A stretch of DNA of 64,000 bases from JAAYVZ01 sp035384965 (GCA_035384965.1 DAOOJE010000004.1:62001-126000), one strand, 5' to 3'. Numbered from the stretch's first letter, positions 28,092 to 38,700 are shown. Notes: generated by a model from the letters alone, not told the origin. Numbers and translations are program-made.

Positions 28092-29819
28092 ATGCCCCGC
28101 TCGAGCGGTCCTCCCACACCCCCTGGCCCGGATGTGGGCGGCCATCCGTCCGAGGCGCGAGGCACCGTCTCGCCGGCCCGGGTGCTCGTGCTGGCCACGG
28201 CGGGGGTGCGGCGGGTTTGCGCGGCGGTGGCAGCGGCACGGCGCTCGGAACCTGCGGCCCGGGTGGTGCTCGGCGTGGCCGAGGTCGACGCCTGGCGATA
28301 CCGAGAAGCCGGGGTCGAGCCGTGGACGCTGGGCGAGCACGCGCTCGTCTTCAATCCGGTGCTCCAAGAGACAGTGCGCGAACGAGGGTTCGACCTCGTG
28401 GTGGTGCCGGTCGGGCTGCCGCGCGAGGGCTTCGCGACCCTCCCCGCCCTCGTCCGGGCGCGGCCGGCCCCGCAGGTGCTGGTGACCGGACCGGCGGGCT
28501 TGCGGCTTCGCTCGCCAACGATCGCGTGGGCGTGCCTCGCGGCGCTGTCGCTCGGGCTGCACCTGCCGATCACCCTGGCGGTCCGGGGCGCCCGGGCGCT
28601 GGACGGGCTCGGCCTGCTCGTCGTGCAGGCGGCTGCCCGGCTCCGGGGCCGCCCCGTTGCAATCTCGCACCCTGCGAGCGGGGTCTGCCACGTCATCCAC
28701 TCCCTCGGGACAGGCGGCGCACAGCGCCAGCTCGTCGAGCACCTGCGCCGCAAGGCAGCGGCCGGTGAGCCCACGCGGCTGCTCGTGCTCACCAACTACA
28801 ACGACCTCTTCCGGGACGAGCTCGCGGCCCTCGGCATCCCGTTCGAGACGCTCTACGACCGGCTGCGTCGCGGCCGGCTGCGACACCTGCTCGCCTACCT
28901 CTTCCCCCGCGTCGCGCTGGCGCTGGTGCTCGCGGCGCGCCTGCGCGAGCTGCACCCGGCTTGCGTGTGGAGCTGGCTGCTGCTGGCCAACGTGGTTGCG
29001 GCACCGGCGGCGCGCCTGGCCGGCGCGCCGCGGGTGCTCACCTCGGTCCGCAACCTGAGCGCCTGGAAGGCGTGGCCCGAGTACCGCCGCTGGTGGTACC
29101 GCCCCGCCGACCGCGGAGCGGCGGCGCTGAGCGACGGCGTGGTCGTCAATGCTCGCGCGCTGATCAACGACTACGCGGCGTGGGCGGGCGTCCAGCCCGA
29201 AAAGATCCACGTCGTGCCCAACGGCATCGACGCCGAGCGCTTTCTCGCCGCGCCGTGGCACGACGTGCGGGCCGAGCTGAGGATCCCGTCCGACGCTCTG
29301 GTGGTCCTGACCCTCGGCCGGCTCGCGGCCGAGAAGAACCACGCCCTCCTGCTGCGCAGCTCGGCCGCCCTGCACCGCGACGGCCTGCCTCACACCGTCG
29401 TGCTGGCCGGGCACGGCGAGCTCGAGCCGGAGCTGCGCCGGCACGCCGAGGCTCTGGGCATCGCAGAATCGGTCGTGTTCGCCGGCAAGACCGACCGGCC
29501 GCAAAGCTTTTACCGCAGCGCCGACGTGTTCGCGCTACCGTCGCGCGTCGAGGGGATGCCCAACGCCCTCATGGAAGCGCAGCTCTTCGGGCTGCCCGCG
29601 GTGACCACCGCTGCTGGCGGCGCGTCGGAAGTGGTGGTGGACGGCGAGACCGGTTTTCTGGTCGGCGTCGACGACGAGGCAGCGTTCACGGCGGCCCTGC
29701 GCCGCCTGCTCTCCGATGCGGCGCTGCGCCGCGCCATGGGCGAGCGCGCTGCCCGGCACGCCCGGGAGGCTCTGTCGCTCGACCGCACGATGGCGGCCAT
29801 GGAGGCGCTGCTCGAATAG
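28092..29819 (+). CDS. GT4-family glycosyltransferase with extra N-terminal domain
   Basis: This 575-residue protein is about 200 residues longer than a usual GT4 enzyme. The C-terminal GT-B region starts near residue 197 (VCHVIHSLGTGGAQRQLVEHL) and has VVPNGIDAERF, GRLAAEKNHALLL and the donor site SRVEGMPNALMEAQLFGLPAV. The N-terminal part (RVLVLATAGVRRVCAAV, FDLVVVPVGLPREGF) looks like a small Rossmann-type sensor or second nucleotide-binding domain. It ends in two hydrophobic stretches (about 140-188) that may anchor it to the membrane. The ATG has no Shine-Dalgarno, but TACAAT lies 8 nt upstream, so a leaderless start is likely. The sugar and acceptor are unknown. Confidence 0.83.
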   Translation: MPRSSGPPTPPGPDVGGHPSEARGTVSPARVLVLATAGVRRVCAAVAAARRSEPAARVVLGVAEVDAWRYREAGVEPWTLGEHALVFNPVLQETVRERGFDLVVVPVGLPREGFATLPALVRARPAPQVLVTGPAGLRLRSPTIAWACLAALSLGLHLPITLAVRGARALDGLGLLVVQAAARLRGRPVAISHPASGVCHVIHSLGTGGAQRQLVEHLRRKAAAGEPTRLLVLTNYNDLFRDELAALGIPFETLYDRLRRGRLRHLLAYLFPRVALALVLAARLRELHPACVWSWLLLANVVAAPAARLAGAPRVLTSVRNLSAWKAWPEYRRWWYRPADRGAAALSDGVVVNARALINDYAAWAGVQPEKIHVVPNGIDAERFLAAPWHDVRAELRIPSDALVVLTLGRLAAEKNHALLLRSSAALHRDGLPHTVVLAGHGELEPELRRHAEALGIAESVVFAGKTDRPQSFYRSADVFALPSRVEGMPNALMEAQLFGLPAVTTAAGGASEVVVDGETGFLVGVDDEAAFTAALRRLLSDAALRRAMGERAARHAREALSLDRTMAAMEALLE

Positions 29820-29837
29820 CTTCGGAGGTCTTCCTGA

Positions 29838-31415
29838 TCAGTCGCGCGCCGGCGCGAACGCCACCAGCAACACCGCCGCCACCCCGAGGTCCTGCACGTT
29901 GGCGGCAAAGCGCGGCGGCTCGCTCACCAGCACCATCGCGAGCAGCAGGCCGTACGCCACCAGCCCGGCGGCCGCGAGCGCGCCCAGGGTGCAGGCGTCC
30001 ATCCCGGCCGGGTGACGCCACGGCCGGCGCCGGAGGGCGAGGGCGAGCCCGAGCACGGCGGCCCATCCGCCGGCGGCGCGCAGGCTGCTCGTGAAGGCCT
30101 CCGACACGTCCATGAACAGCCCCGAGGCCGCGGCTGCAGCCCCGGAGCTTTTCCCCTCCGCGGAGGGCGGCCCGGCCTCCCCAGGCGCGGCCTGACCGGA
30201 GGCCAGCGCCTGCCGCCAGTGCTTCGGGCTCGCCGCCCAGTCGGCCGGCAGCGGGATGGCCACGCCGATTCCGTGCACGAGCAGCTTGGCGAACGAGCGC
30301 GCCACGTGCAGCGCGTAGCCCCCCGGATGTGCGCGAATGCCGTCCACGGCGAGGGCGGTGAAGATGCGCTCCTCCTTGCGGGCGAGGGTTTCCGGGCCGG
30401 GCATGGCGCGAGCGTGCCTGGTGACGACTTCCCGGGGGCTGCGGTCGCCGAAGTCGAGCCTTTCGCATTCGCGCTTGATCGAGCCGAAGGTGAGCCAGTC
30501 CCCCATGTAGACGCCCGAGTTGGCGTACTTCGAAAAAAACAACGGCATGAACTCCCGCAGCTCGCGGAGGACCTCGGGGTAGCGCCGGCCGTCGAGGTCG
30601 GTGAGGTGGCCGACGTGGGCGTACAGCCCGACGCCTCCGAACGCCGACAGCGCCCAGTAGCCGAAGCGCTGCCGGTACGCCGCCGCATAGCCGCCGAGCA
30701 GCGTCCCCACGGCCAGCACGTACACAAGCGCCAGCCGCAGCCGTCGGCGCCCGAGCAGCCTTCCGGACGCCGGCTCGAGTGCCAGCGCCGCCAGCACGAC
30801 GGGAACGAGCGCCACGGCCGTGGGCTTGACGAAGACGTTGGCGGCAGTCAGCGCCGCCAGGCCGAGGGCGGTGCCCGCGCCGAGCTGGCGCCAGTGCCAG
30901 ACCAGAAGCGCCAGGAGAAGGTCGTACAGGCAACGCGCCGCGTGCTCGGACAGACCGGACAGCTCGAACGCCAGGTTCTTCTGGACGAACGCGAGGTATG
31001 AGGCGAGCAGCAGGGCCGGCCACGGGCTCCGCAGTCGCCCCCCGAGCGCGAGCACGAGCGCTCCGGTCGAGACCAGCCAGAGCAGGTTGTGCAGAAGCAG
31101 GATCCCGAGCGGGCTCCCGGTCAGCCCGAGACCGGCCGAGACGATGAGCGGGAAGCCGGCCGTGCGCACCTCCGAAAACGGCAACCACGGATGGGCCAGG
31201 GCCGGCTCGAGGTAGCTCGCGGTGTCCGGGTACCACACGGGAACGCCGAGGGCAATCGAGGTCGCCAACCGTCCCAGCGTTCCCGTCACCAGCACCGCTC
31301 CAACCAGCGCCCATCCCACAACGGTGGCGGGCCGTCGCCGCCACAGTGCGACGGAATTCGGGCCGGACCGGGCAATGACCGCCGACCCTTCGCCTCCGCC
31401 ACCCGTCATTGCCAT
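29838..31415 (-). CDS. Polytopic membrane protein, possible GT-C glycosyltransferase or glycan-related protein
   Basis: This 525-residue protein has roughly 9-11 hydrophobic helices and one soluble stretch at about 265-400. After the first helix comes VPVWYPDTASYLEPAL, an acidic loop reminiscent of GT-C active sites. I do not recognise a specific family. ATG 31415 has AGGAG 9 nt upstream. It ends 18 bp from the convergent GT4 gene and is divergent from the next GT4/asnB pair, so envelope glycan synthesis or transfer is the likely setting (inference). Confidence 0.65.
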   Translation of the reverse strand: MAMTGGGGEGSAVIARSGPNSVALWRRRPATVVGWALVGAVLVTGTLGRLATSIALGVPVWYPDTASYLEPALAHPWLPFSEVRTAGFPLIVSAGLGLTGSPLGILLLHNLLWLVSTGALVLALGGRLRSPWPALLLASYLAFVQKNLAFELSGLSEHAARCLYDLLLALLVWHWRQLGAGTALGLAALTAANVFVKPTAVALVPVVLAALALEPASGRLLGRRRLRLALVYVLAVGTLLGGYAAAYRQRFGYWALSAFGGVGLYAHVGHLTDLDGRRYPEVLRELREFMPLFFSKYANSGVYMGDWLTFGSIKRECERLDFGDRSPREVVTRHARAMPGPETLARKEERIFTALAVDGIRAHPGGYALHVARSFAKLLVHGIGVAIPLPADWAASPKHWRQALASGQAAPGEAGPPSAEGKSSGAAAAASGLFMDVSEAFTSSLRAAGGWAAVLGLALALRRRPWRHPAGMDACTLGALAAAGLVAYGLLLAMVLVSEPPRFAANVQDLGVAAVLLVAFAPARD

Positions 31416-31495
31416 GGCTGCCTGCTCCTGGCGACCCCCGGCTGTCAGGCTAGCACACGGGTCCCTTGCCGGGCCGGGCGGTGTAGGATCGGGCA

Positions 31496-31555
31496 ATGAG
31501 CATCTCGTGGAGGGCGGTTCGCCCCGCGCCCGCGCGGCAGAGGCTACGCAAGTGA
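31496..31555 (+). CDS. Possible 19-residue leader peptide ahead of the GT4 gene
   Basis: An ATG at 31496 opens 19 codons (MSISWRAVRP... ending RLRK). Its TGA overlaps the GTG start of the glycosyltransferase gene (GTGA). TAGGAT lies exactly 6 nt before the ATG, as at 23693. The peptide is Arg-rich and may serve only to couple ribosomes to the downstream start. The evidence is positional only. Confidence 0.3.
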   Translation: MSISWRAVRPAPARQRLRK

Positions 31556-32682
31556 GCTCCGCCACCTTGCCTTTGGAGGTGGCCTGCGTGATCACGGCCA
31601 TGGGGTGCGGCGGCGCCGAGCGCGTGCTTGCCGCCCTCGCCCGGCACCTGGCTGCGCGGGGCCACGGGGTCAGGTTGCACGTGCTCAACGAGCCCGACGT
31701 GTTCTTCGATCTTCCGGCGGCGGTGGAGGTGCGCGCCTTCGCGCGGGCACCGCACGCCGCAGCCGCTCGCGCCACCCGCCCCTGGCGGCGGTTGCGGTGG
31801 CTGCGAGAGCAGCTCGCCGCTGCCAGCCCTGACGTTGTGGTCTCGTTCATCGAGGTTGCCAACGTGCTCGCGCTTCTCGCGGCGCGGGGACTGGGGCTGC
31901 CGGTGGTCGTGGCCGAGCGCTCCAACCCCCATCGCCACCCCGTGCCATGGCCGTACGGGTGGCTCCGCCCGTGGCTGTACCGGGGCGCCGCCCGGGTCGT
32001 GGTCCAGACCGAGGCCACCGCCGCCTGGGCGCGCCGTCTCGTGGCCCCCGAGCGCGTCGCCGTGCTTCCGAACCCGGTGTGGCCACCCGGCGACGCCGAG
32101 CCCGAACTCGCGCTGGGGCCCGGCCGGTGGCTCGTCTCGATGGGCCGCCTCGTGCCGCTGAAGCGGTTCGACATGATCCTCGAGGTCTTCGCGCAGCTGG
32201 CGCCCCGCCATCCCGAGTGGTCGCTGCTGATCCTCGGCGAAGGGGAACAGCGCCCGGCGCTCGAGCGAGCGGTCATGAGGCACGGGCTGGGAGGGCGGGT
32301 GCTGCTGCCGGGCGCGGTGCGCGCACCCGCGGCGCTGCTGCGGCGCTGCGACCTATTCGTGCTGGCTTCCGAGTACGAGGGCTTCCCGAACGCCCTTGGC
32401 GAGGCCATGGCGTGCGGCCTCCCGGCGGTCGCCTTCGACTGCCCGACCGGCCCCGCCGAGATCGTCCGGGACGGGGTGGACGGCGTGCTGCTGCCGAACG
32501 GCGACCGACAAGCGCTGCAGGCGGCGCTGGACCGGCTCATGGCCGACGACCAGGCGCGGCTCCGGCTGGCTGCCCGCGCCGGCGAGGTGGTCCAGCGCTT
32601 TGACGCCGCCCGCATCCTCGCACGCTGGGAAGCGCTGGTCGGCTCGCTCGCGACCGGCCGCCGCACGCCGAGGGGGGCGTAG
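31552..32682 (+). CDS. GT4-family glycosyltransferase
   Basis: This 376-residue GT-B enzyme has LEVACVITAMGCGGAERVL at its N-terminus, VSMGRLVPLKRFDMIL in the middle and the donor-binding SEYEGFPNALGEAMACGLPAVAF. This resembles enzymes that build repeat-unit glycans such as GalNAc/Glc transferases. The start is unsure; GTG 31552 places the conserved domain close to the N-terminus, with another in-frame GTG at 31508. It ends 3 bp before the asparagine-synthase-like gene and shares an operon with it. Confidence 0.85.
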   Translation: MSSATLPLEVACVITAMGCGGAERVLAALARHLAARGHGVRLHVLNEPDVFFDLPAAVEVRAFARAPHAAAARATRPWRRLRWLREQLAAASPDVVVSFIEVANVLALLAARGLGLPVVVAERSNPHRHPVPWPYGWLRPWLYRGAARVVVQTEATAAWARRLVAPERVAVLPNPVWPPGDAEPELALGPGRWLVSMGRLVPLKRFDMILEVFAQLAPRHPEWSLLILGEGEQRPALERAVMRHGLGGRVLLPGAVRAPAALLRRCDLFVLASEYEGFPNALGEAMACGLPAVAFDCPTGPAEIVRDGVDGVLLPNGDRQALQAALDRLMADDQARLRLAARAGEVVQRFDAARILARWEALVGSLATGRRTPRGA

Positions 32683-32685
32683 GGC

Positions 32686-34650
32686 ATGTGCGGGATCGTG
32701 GGCCTCTGGTTCCAGCACGGTGAGGGGTGCAGCGCCGACGAGCTGCAGGCGAGCGTCGTCCGCATGCGCGATGCAATTGTCCACCGCGGGCCGGACGACG
32801 CGGGGGTGTGGGTCGATGCCGCGGCCGGCATCGGGCTCGGGCACCGGCGCCTGTCGATCATCGACCTCTCGCCGCTCGGGCACCAGCCGATGCTCGGGGC
32901 GGACGGCCGGCTGGTCATGGTGTTCAACGGCGAGGTCTACAACTTCGGCGAGCTGCGGGAGGAGCTCGAGCAGCTCGGGCATCGCTTCCGTGGCAGTTCC
33001 GACTCCGAGGTGATGCTGGCGGCGTTTTCCGTCTGGGGCGTCGAGGCGGCGGTGCGCCGCTTCGTCGGGATGTTCGCGCTCGCGCTGTGGGACCGGCAGG
33101 AGCGCACCCTCACCCTGGTGCGCGACCGCCTCGGCAAGAAGCCCCTTTACTGGGGGCGGGTCGGCAGCGCCCTCGTGTTCGCTTCCGAGCTCAAGGCGGT
33201 CTGCGCCCTCAAGGGGTTTCCGCGCCGCATCGACCGCCGGGTGGTCCCGCTCTACCTCCGCTACGGCTACGTGCCGTCGCCCCTGTGCATGTACGAGGGC
33301 ATGCACGCCCTGGAGCCGGGCTGCATCCTGAGGCTGCGCGCCGGCGGCGACGAGCGCCACACCCGGTTTTGGGACCTCGGGGAAGTCCTCCGGCAGGCTC
33401 GCTCCGACCCGTTCCGGGGCAGCGAGGAGGAGGCGGCAGAGGAGCTGGAGCGGGTGCTTCGCGATGCCGTCCGGCTGCGCATGATCTCCGACGTGCCTCT
33501 GGGCGCGTTCCTCTCCGGGGGGCTCGACTCGAGCCTCGTGGTGGCGCTCATGCAGGCGCAAAGTCCGAGGCCGGTACGGACCTTCACGATCGGCTTCACG
33601 GAAAGGCTTTACGACGAGTCGGCCCACGCCGAGGCCATTGCCCGCCGGCTCGGCACCGACCACACCACGATGGTGGTGACGCCGCGCGAGGCGCTCGACG
33701 TGGTGCCCCGGCTGCCGGAAATGTACGACGAGCCGTTCGCCGACTCCTCGCAAATCCCGACCCACCTGGTATCCGCCCTGGCCCGCTCGCGGCTCACGGT
33801 GGCGCTGTCGGGGGATGGCGGGGACGAGCTGCTGGGCGGCTACACCCGCTACGCCGACATTGCCCGCGACTGGCGGCGGCGCGAGAAAATCCCCGCCGCG
33901 CTCCGCCGCCTCGCCTCCGGAGCGCTGGAGCTCGCCACCCGGCCGCCGCTGGCCTGGAGCCTCGCCGCCCTGCTGCCGCTGCTGTGGCTGCGCGGCAAGC
34001 GAGGGGGAAGCCTCGCCGAGCGCGTCCGGCGGCGCGGCGTGCTGCTGGCCGACATGCCGTTCGCCCGCTACTACACGCTGCACGGTTCGTTTGCCCTCAA
34101 CCCCGAGCCCGAGCTGTGGCTGGCATCGGTTTCCGCCGCCGAGGACAAGCTGCTCGACCCGGCTCGCACCGGCGGGCGAAACGACGTGGTGGAACAAATG
34201 ATGGCGCTCGACCTCGGGCAGTACCTGCCGGACGACATCCTCGTCAAGGTGGACCGGGCGAGCATGGCGGTCGCGCTCGAGACCCGCGGTCCGCTCCTCG
34301 ACCATCGCGTGGTGGAGCTGTGCTGGCGCTTCCCGCTCGCCTGCAAGACCGACGGCGTGACCGGCAAGCGGCTGCTGCGGCGGGTGCTCGGCCGACACCT
34401 GCCGCGCCCGTTGTGGGACCGCCCCAAGATGGGGTTCGGCATGCCGTTCGGCGAGTGGCTCGTCTCCGACTTGCGCGGCTGGGCGGAGGAACTCCTGGGC
34501 GCCGCCCGCCTCGGCGAGTCCGGGCTGTGGTGCGTCGCCTCCGTGCGGCGGGCGTGGCGCGAGCAACTTTCTGGTGTTCACGACCACCGCAACCTGCTGT
34601 GGCCCGTGCTCATGTTCGAGGCGTGGCGCCGCTGCTGGCGCGCCGGCTGA
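32686..34650 (+). CDS. asnB: Asparagine synthase (glutamine-hydrolysing)
   Basis: This 654-residue AsnB-type amidotransferase has the N-terminal glutaminase nucleophile Cys2 in MCGIVGLW, RGPDDAGVW, and the synthetase PP-loop SGGLDSSLV near 281-289, with ALSGDGGDELLGGYTRY. It transfers ammonia from glutamine to an AMP-activated carboxylate. Its length matches AsnB relatives in polysaccharide clusters, where members may amidate sugar acids rather than make free asparagine. It directly follows a glycosyltransferase gene (3-bp gap), so either role is possible. A hairpin lies between its stop and the convergent PPK2 gene. Confidence 0.9.
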   Translation: MCGIVGLWFQHGEGCSADELQASVVRMRDAIVHRGPDDAGVWVDAAAGIGLGHRRLSIIDLSPLGHQPMLGADGRLVMVFNGEVYNFGELREELEQLGHRFRGSSDSEVMLAAFSVWGVEAAVRRFVGMFALALWDRQERTLTLVRDRLGKKPLYWGRVGSALVFASELKAVCALKGFPRRIDRRVVPLYLRYGYVPSPLCMYEGMHALEPGCILRLRAGGDERHTRFWDLGEVLRQARSDPFRGSEEEAAEELERVLRDAVRLRMISDVPLGAFLSGGLDSSLVVALMQAQSPRPVRTFTIGFTERLYDESAHAEAIARRLGTDHTTMVVTPREALDVVPRLPEMYDEPFADSSQIPTHLVSALARSRLTVALSGDGGDELLGGYTRYADIARDWRRREKIPAALRRLASGALELATRPPLAWSLAALLPLLWLRGKRGGSLAERVRRRGVLLADMPFARYYTLHGSFALNPEPELWLASVSAAEDKLLDPARTGGRNDVVEQMMALDLGQYLPDDILVKVDRASMAVALETRGPLLDHRVVELCWRFPLACKTDGVTGKRLLRRVLGRHLPRPLWDRPKMGFGMPFGEWLVSDLRGWAEELLGAARLGESGLWCVASVRRAWREQLSGVHDHRNLLWPVLMFEAWRRCWRAG

Positions 34651-34659
34651 CAACTGCGG

Positions 34660-34677
34660 GCGCGGCTTGCGCCGCGC
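34660..34677. terminator. Hairpin between convergent asnB and PPK2 genes
   Basis: GCGCGGC and GCCGCGC form a 7-bp perfect stem with loop TTGC. It fills most of the 27 bp between the two stop codons and could act on both strands. No T-tract is present. Confidence 0.4.
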
Positions 34678-35493
34678 TCACCCCGCGGGCGGAATTTCGA
34701 AGGTCGCGATGTTTTCCGGCGGCGGCGGGTAGGCGAGGTCGAGGCGCGAGAGCGTGTCGACCAGGATTTCCGAGACCACCAGGTTGCGGTACCACTTCTT
34801 GTTTGCCGGGACCACGTACCACGGCGCCCAGGCGGTGGAACAGCGTTCCAGCGCGTCCGCGTACGCCTCCATGTAGGCGCTCCACTGGGTGCGGACCTCG
34901 AGGTCGCCGGGGCTGAACTTCCACTGCTTGCCGGGGGTGTCGCGGCGCTCGATCAGGCGCTTCACCTGCTCCTCGGGCGAGATGTGCAGGAAGAGCTTGA
35001 CGATCGCCACCCCCGAGTCGGCCAGCAGCTTCTCGAACGCGTTGATGTGGGCGTACCGCTTGCTCCACACCGCTTTGGGCGCAAGCCGGGCGACACGCAC
35101 GACCAGCACGTCCTCGTAGTGCGAGCGGTTGAAGATCCCCACCATGCCACGGCCCGGGGTCGCCTTGTGCACCCGCCACAGGAAGTCGTGGGCGAGCTCG
35201 TCGGGGGTCGGCACCTTGAACGGCGTGATCTGCACCCCCTGCGGGTTGAACGCCCCCATGACGTGCTCGATCACGCCGTCCTTGCCAGAGGTGTCCATGC
35301 CTTGCAGCACGATGAGCAGCGCGCGCTCGCCCTGGGCGTAGAGCATCTCCTGCAGCTCGAACAACCGCTCGAGGTTGCGCGCGAGCGGCGCGGCCGCCGC
35401 CGCCTTCGATGCACACCCCGGCGTGGCTTCCGGGTCGTGCTCGCTCCAGTCCACGCGGCTGCCCGGCTCAATGCGGAATCGCTCCACCTTCAT
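34678..35493 (-). CDS. ppk2: Polyphosphate kinase 2 family protein
   Basis: This 271-residue one-domain PPK2 uses polyphosphate to phosphorylate nucleotides, mostly AMP or ADP. It has Walker A GMDTSGKDG at 65-73, FNPQGVQITPFK, the lid/Walker B region GIFNRSHYEDVLVVRV, KLFLHISPEEQVKRL and TPGKQWKFSPGD. The size and motifs fit the class I-III single-domain group, most like class III; the nucleotide preference cannot be read from sequence. ATG 35493 is fixed by GGGAGG 6 nt upstream. The 218 bp upstream, before the helicase gene end, hold only purine-rich runs and no gene. Confidence 0.92.
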   Translation of the reverse strand: MKVERFRIEPGSRVDWSEHDPEATPGCASKAAAAAPLARNLERLFELQEMLYAQGERALLIVLQGMDTSGKDGVIEHVMGAFNPQGVQITPFKVPTPDELAHDFLWRVHKATPGRGMVGIFNRSHYEDVLVVRVARLAPKAVWSKRYAHINAFEKLLADSGVAIVKLFLHISPEEQVKRLIERRDTPGKQWKFSPGDLEVRTQWSAYMEAYADALERCSTAWAPWYVVPANKKWYRNLVVSEILVDTLSRLDLAYPPPPENIATFEIPPAG

Positions 35494-35711
35494 GTCGTCC
35501 CTCCCGCTGAGTCGCTCTCCCAGCGTAGCAAAGGGGAGAGGGTAGAGGGAAGAGGTTCTGCACCGTCAACCCAACCGACCCCGAGTCAGCCTTTCGCACT
35601 GCACGCAGGATCCACCTGGACCTGGACGTGGTCGTCGTCGTGGACGGCGTGTCCAGCACCCACCCTCGTCGAGGTCCACGGCCCGCCCACTCGACCGGCG
35701 TATCCGAGGAA

Positions 35712-38700
35712 TCACCACCGGCGGAGCAGGCGCAGCCCCCCGCCGTGGGTCACGGCCTGGGCGAGGGCGGCGAGAGCGGGCCGATACGGGCTGGTGGCGG
35801 CGGGCTCGCCGTTGATCGTCTCGACGGTGATCGCCCGGAGCGGGCGCATACCCCGGCCGAGCAGCAGCTTCAAGACACCCAGGTAGGCGGGCAGCGCCGG
35901 GTGGTCCGGCCCGACATGAATCGTCAGGGCGGCGCCGCGCCGCTCGATCGCCGCGACCAGACGCGGCCCGTGCCAGACGGTCCAGTTGCCGGCCGCCCGC
36001 CGAGGCAGCTTGGGCAGGCCGGCGAGGCCGAGCCCGCACGGCGAGGCGGGGTCGAGGGCGGGGATCGCCACCACGCGGTCCGTGACCACCCCCCGTTCGA
36101 GGCGGCGCACCGCTGCCGGCGAGGCGAGCTGCAGCCCGCCGATGCCGTCGAAGAACGGTCCGCCGACCGCCTCGCCGCCCAGCTCCATCAGGCGCAGCGC
36201 GCGAACGATCCGCCCCCACTGCAGCGCCGGCAGCTCGCGCGCCACCAGCTCGCGGAAGACCACACCGTAGCGCTGGAGGAGCAGCCGCGCACGGTCTCGC
36301 ACCAGTTCCTCCGCGGCCAGCGGGTCGTCCTCCGCCGGGGCGGGGAGCGTGGGAAGCCAGCTCCCGACGAACGGGCGCGTCCCCTGCCACTGCGCGAAGC
36401 GCAGCCGGCGGCGGGCGCCGTGCCCGTGGGCCGGCTCCCCGGTGGCCGGCTCGAATCCGGACTCGATGCCGCGCCGCACCGCGGCGAAGCCGTCGTTGGT
36501 CACCAGCCCGAGCCAGGCGAGCCGCCACAGGCGGCGGGTCAGCTCGGCGGAGGCGAGCCCGGTGTGAGCGGCGAGTTCGGCCAGGGTGAACCGGCCGGCG
36601 CCGCCCGGAAACAGCGCCCGCACCTCGGCGAGCGCCGCCTCCAGCTCGGGGTCGTCGCCCGCTTCCAGCACCAGCTCGCGGTCGGCCGGCAGCAGGAAGG
36701 CGAGCCGCTCGTGGCCGCACCCCGCCCAGGCCAGCTCCGTCTCCGCGAACAGCGCGTCGAGCCAGGCCGGCTGGTAGCCCTCCAGCCGCGCCGGCAGGAT
36801 CTCCTCCTCCCAGACATGGGCCAGGGCCGGGTACCCCCACAGCCGCTCGAGGCCCTCCTTGAGTCCCTCCACCCCCGGTGCGAGCGTGCCGAGCCCTTGC
36901 CAGTCGGCGAGAAACGCCGCGAGCGCCGCCAGCGGCAGCGGTTCGAGGTGCGGCCGCGCCGCGGCACGCTGCAGGCGCAGCAGCCGCTCGAGGTTGCCGG
37001 CGTCGCACACCTCGGCGCCCGCCGCCCCGGCGACCAGCTCGTCGACGATGACCTGGCCGCCGTCCCGCAGTGTCGCGACCGCTTCCTCCAGGCGTGGATC
37101 GTCGAGACCGAGAACCGCCGGCAGTGCCGCCAGCGGCACCGGCCCGTGCGAGCGCAGCAGGTCGCCCACCAGCCCCTCGAGCGTCTCCCCCGCGTCGGGC
37201 TCCTCGTCCCACAGTCGTGCGAGCGCCGCGAGCGTCGGCGGTGGCGCGGGCATGGCCAGATCCGGCTCGAGCAGCTCGCCGTTGACCGGCTCGAGCCCGA
37301 GCGCGCGCAGCACCCGCGGCACGGCCTGCAGCGCGCAGACGGCGCCCTCGGACACGCCGGGGGCGCGCACCCCGACGACGCGCTCCCCGAGCTCCGCGAC
37401 CAGCTCGGCCACCGCCCGGCCGGTGTCGTGCGCCACCGCCTCGCCGAGCTCGTGCCAGGCGGCCGGCGTCAGGAGCACGCGCTCCTCGACGAGGTCGCAG
37501 AGCTCGGCGGCGGTGCGCGGGGCGTAGCCGGGGAAGACGCGCTGCAGCTTGCGGCGGAACGTCTCGACGAGCCCCGGCGCCAAGCGCGGCCGCAGGTGCG
37601 AGGACTGCAGCAGCTCCGCCAGCAGGTCGCGGCGGGTGCACGAGCCGCCCTCGGCCGCCGAGGCGTCGTCCTCGTACATGAGCTGGTTAGTGCGGCGCCA
37701 CAGCACCTGCGAGGCGAACGGCGAGGGGTGGTCGGTGCGCACCTCGTGCACCTCGATCGCGCCGCTGCCGAGCTCCACGAGCAGCCGGCGGAGCGCCTCG
37801 AGATCGCAGTCGTCCTCGAGACAGCTCCGCCACGCCTCGAGCACGATCGGGAAGTCGGCGAAACCGCGCACCGCCGCCAGCAGCTCCTTGGCGCGCTGGC
37901 GGGTGAGCCAGAGCGGAGTGCGCCGCCCGAACCCGGCGCGCGGCAGCAGCAGCGCCGTGCCGGCCGCGGCGCGGAAGCGGGCGCCCCAGAAACCGGTCGC
38001 CTCGAGGCGCGAGCGCAGCAGCTCCTCGAGCGACTCCGGCCGCACGAGCCGCAGCAGCTCCCCGGCATCCACGTCGTTCGGCGGGGCGACGATGAGGCAG
38101 TCGTCGTCGTGGATCACCGACAGCTCGCCGCCGTGCCGCTCGCTCCACGCCGCCTGCAACGCCAGCGCGAACGGGCGGTTGACCTTGCCGCCCCAGAAGG
38201 TGTGGATCACGACCTGGCCGGCCGGCCCCGGCTGCTGAGGGTCGGCCACGTGCTCCACGACCACCCGGTGGAGGTGCGGGAGCTTGCCGGTCGCGTCGCG
38301 CTGGCCGACCAGCCACCTCTGGAGCGCCCTGGCCGCGCCCGGCGTGAGGCGGCCGTCGGCGGCGAGCCGCTCGGGAAGGTCGGGGTCGCCCAGGCGCGGC
38401 TCGACCTGCTCGAGGAAGCGCGCCACCTTCTCGGCCCGCTCGAACGGGCGGTCGCGCTCGTCGGCGCGCCAGAACGGGGCGAGCCCCGCTGGCCCGCTGG
38501 CGGGGCGCACGAGCACGTCGGAGTCGGTGACCTGGACGATCCGGTACGTGCGCACGCCGAAGCAGAACGAGTCGCCCACCGCGCGCTCCCACACGAACTC
38601 CTCGTCGAGCTCGCCGAGGAGCGCCCGGGTGTCCGCGAGGCGCAGCCGGAAGTAGCCGCGGTCGGGAATGGTGCCAGCCGAGGCGTACACGCGGCGCGCC

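Noticed and set aside
35494..35711. A small gene between PPK2 and Lhr
   Set aside because: The short frames have no Shine-Dalgarno and no recognisable sequence; the region looks like two gene ends plus purine-rich spacer.
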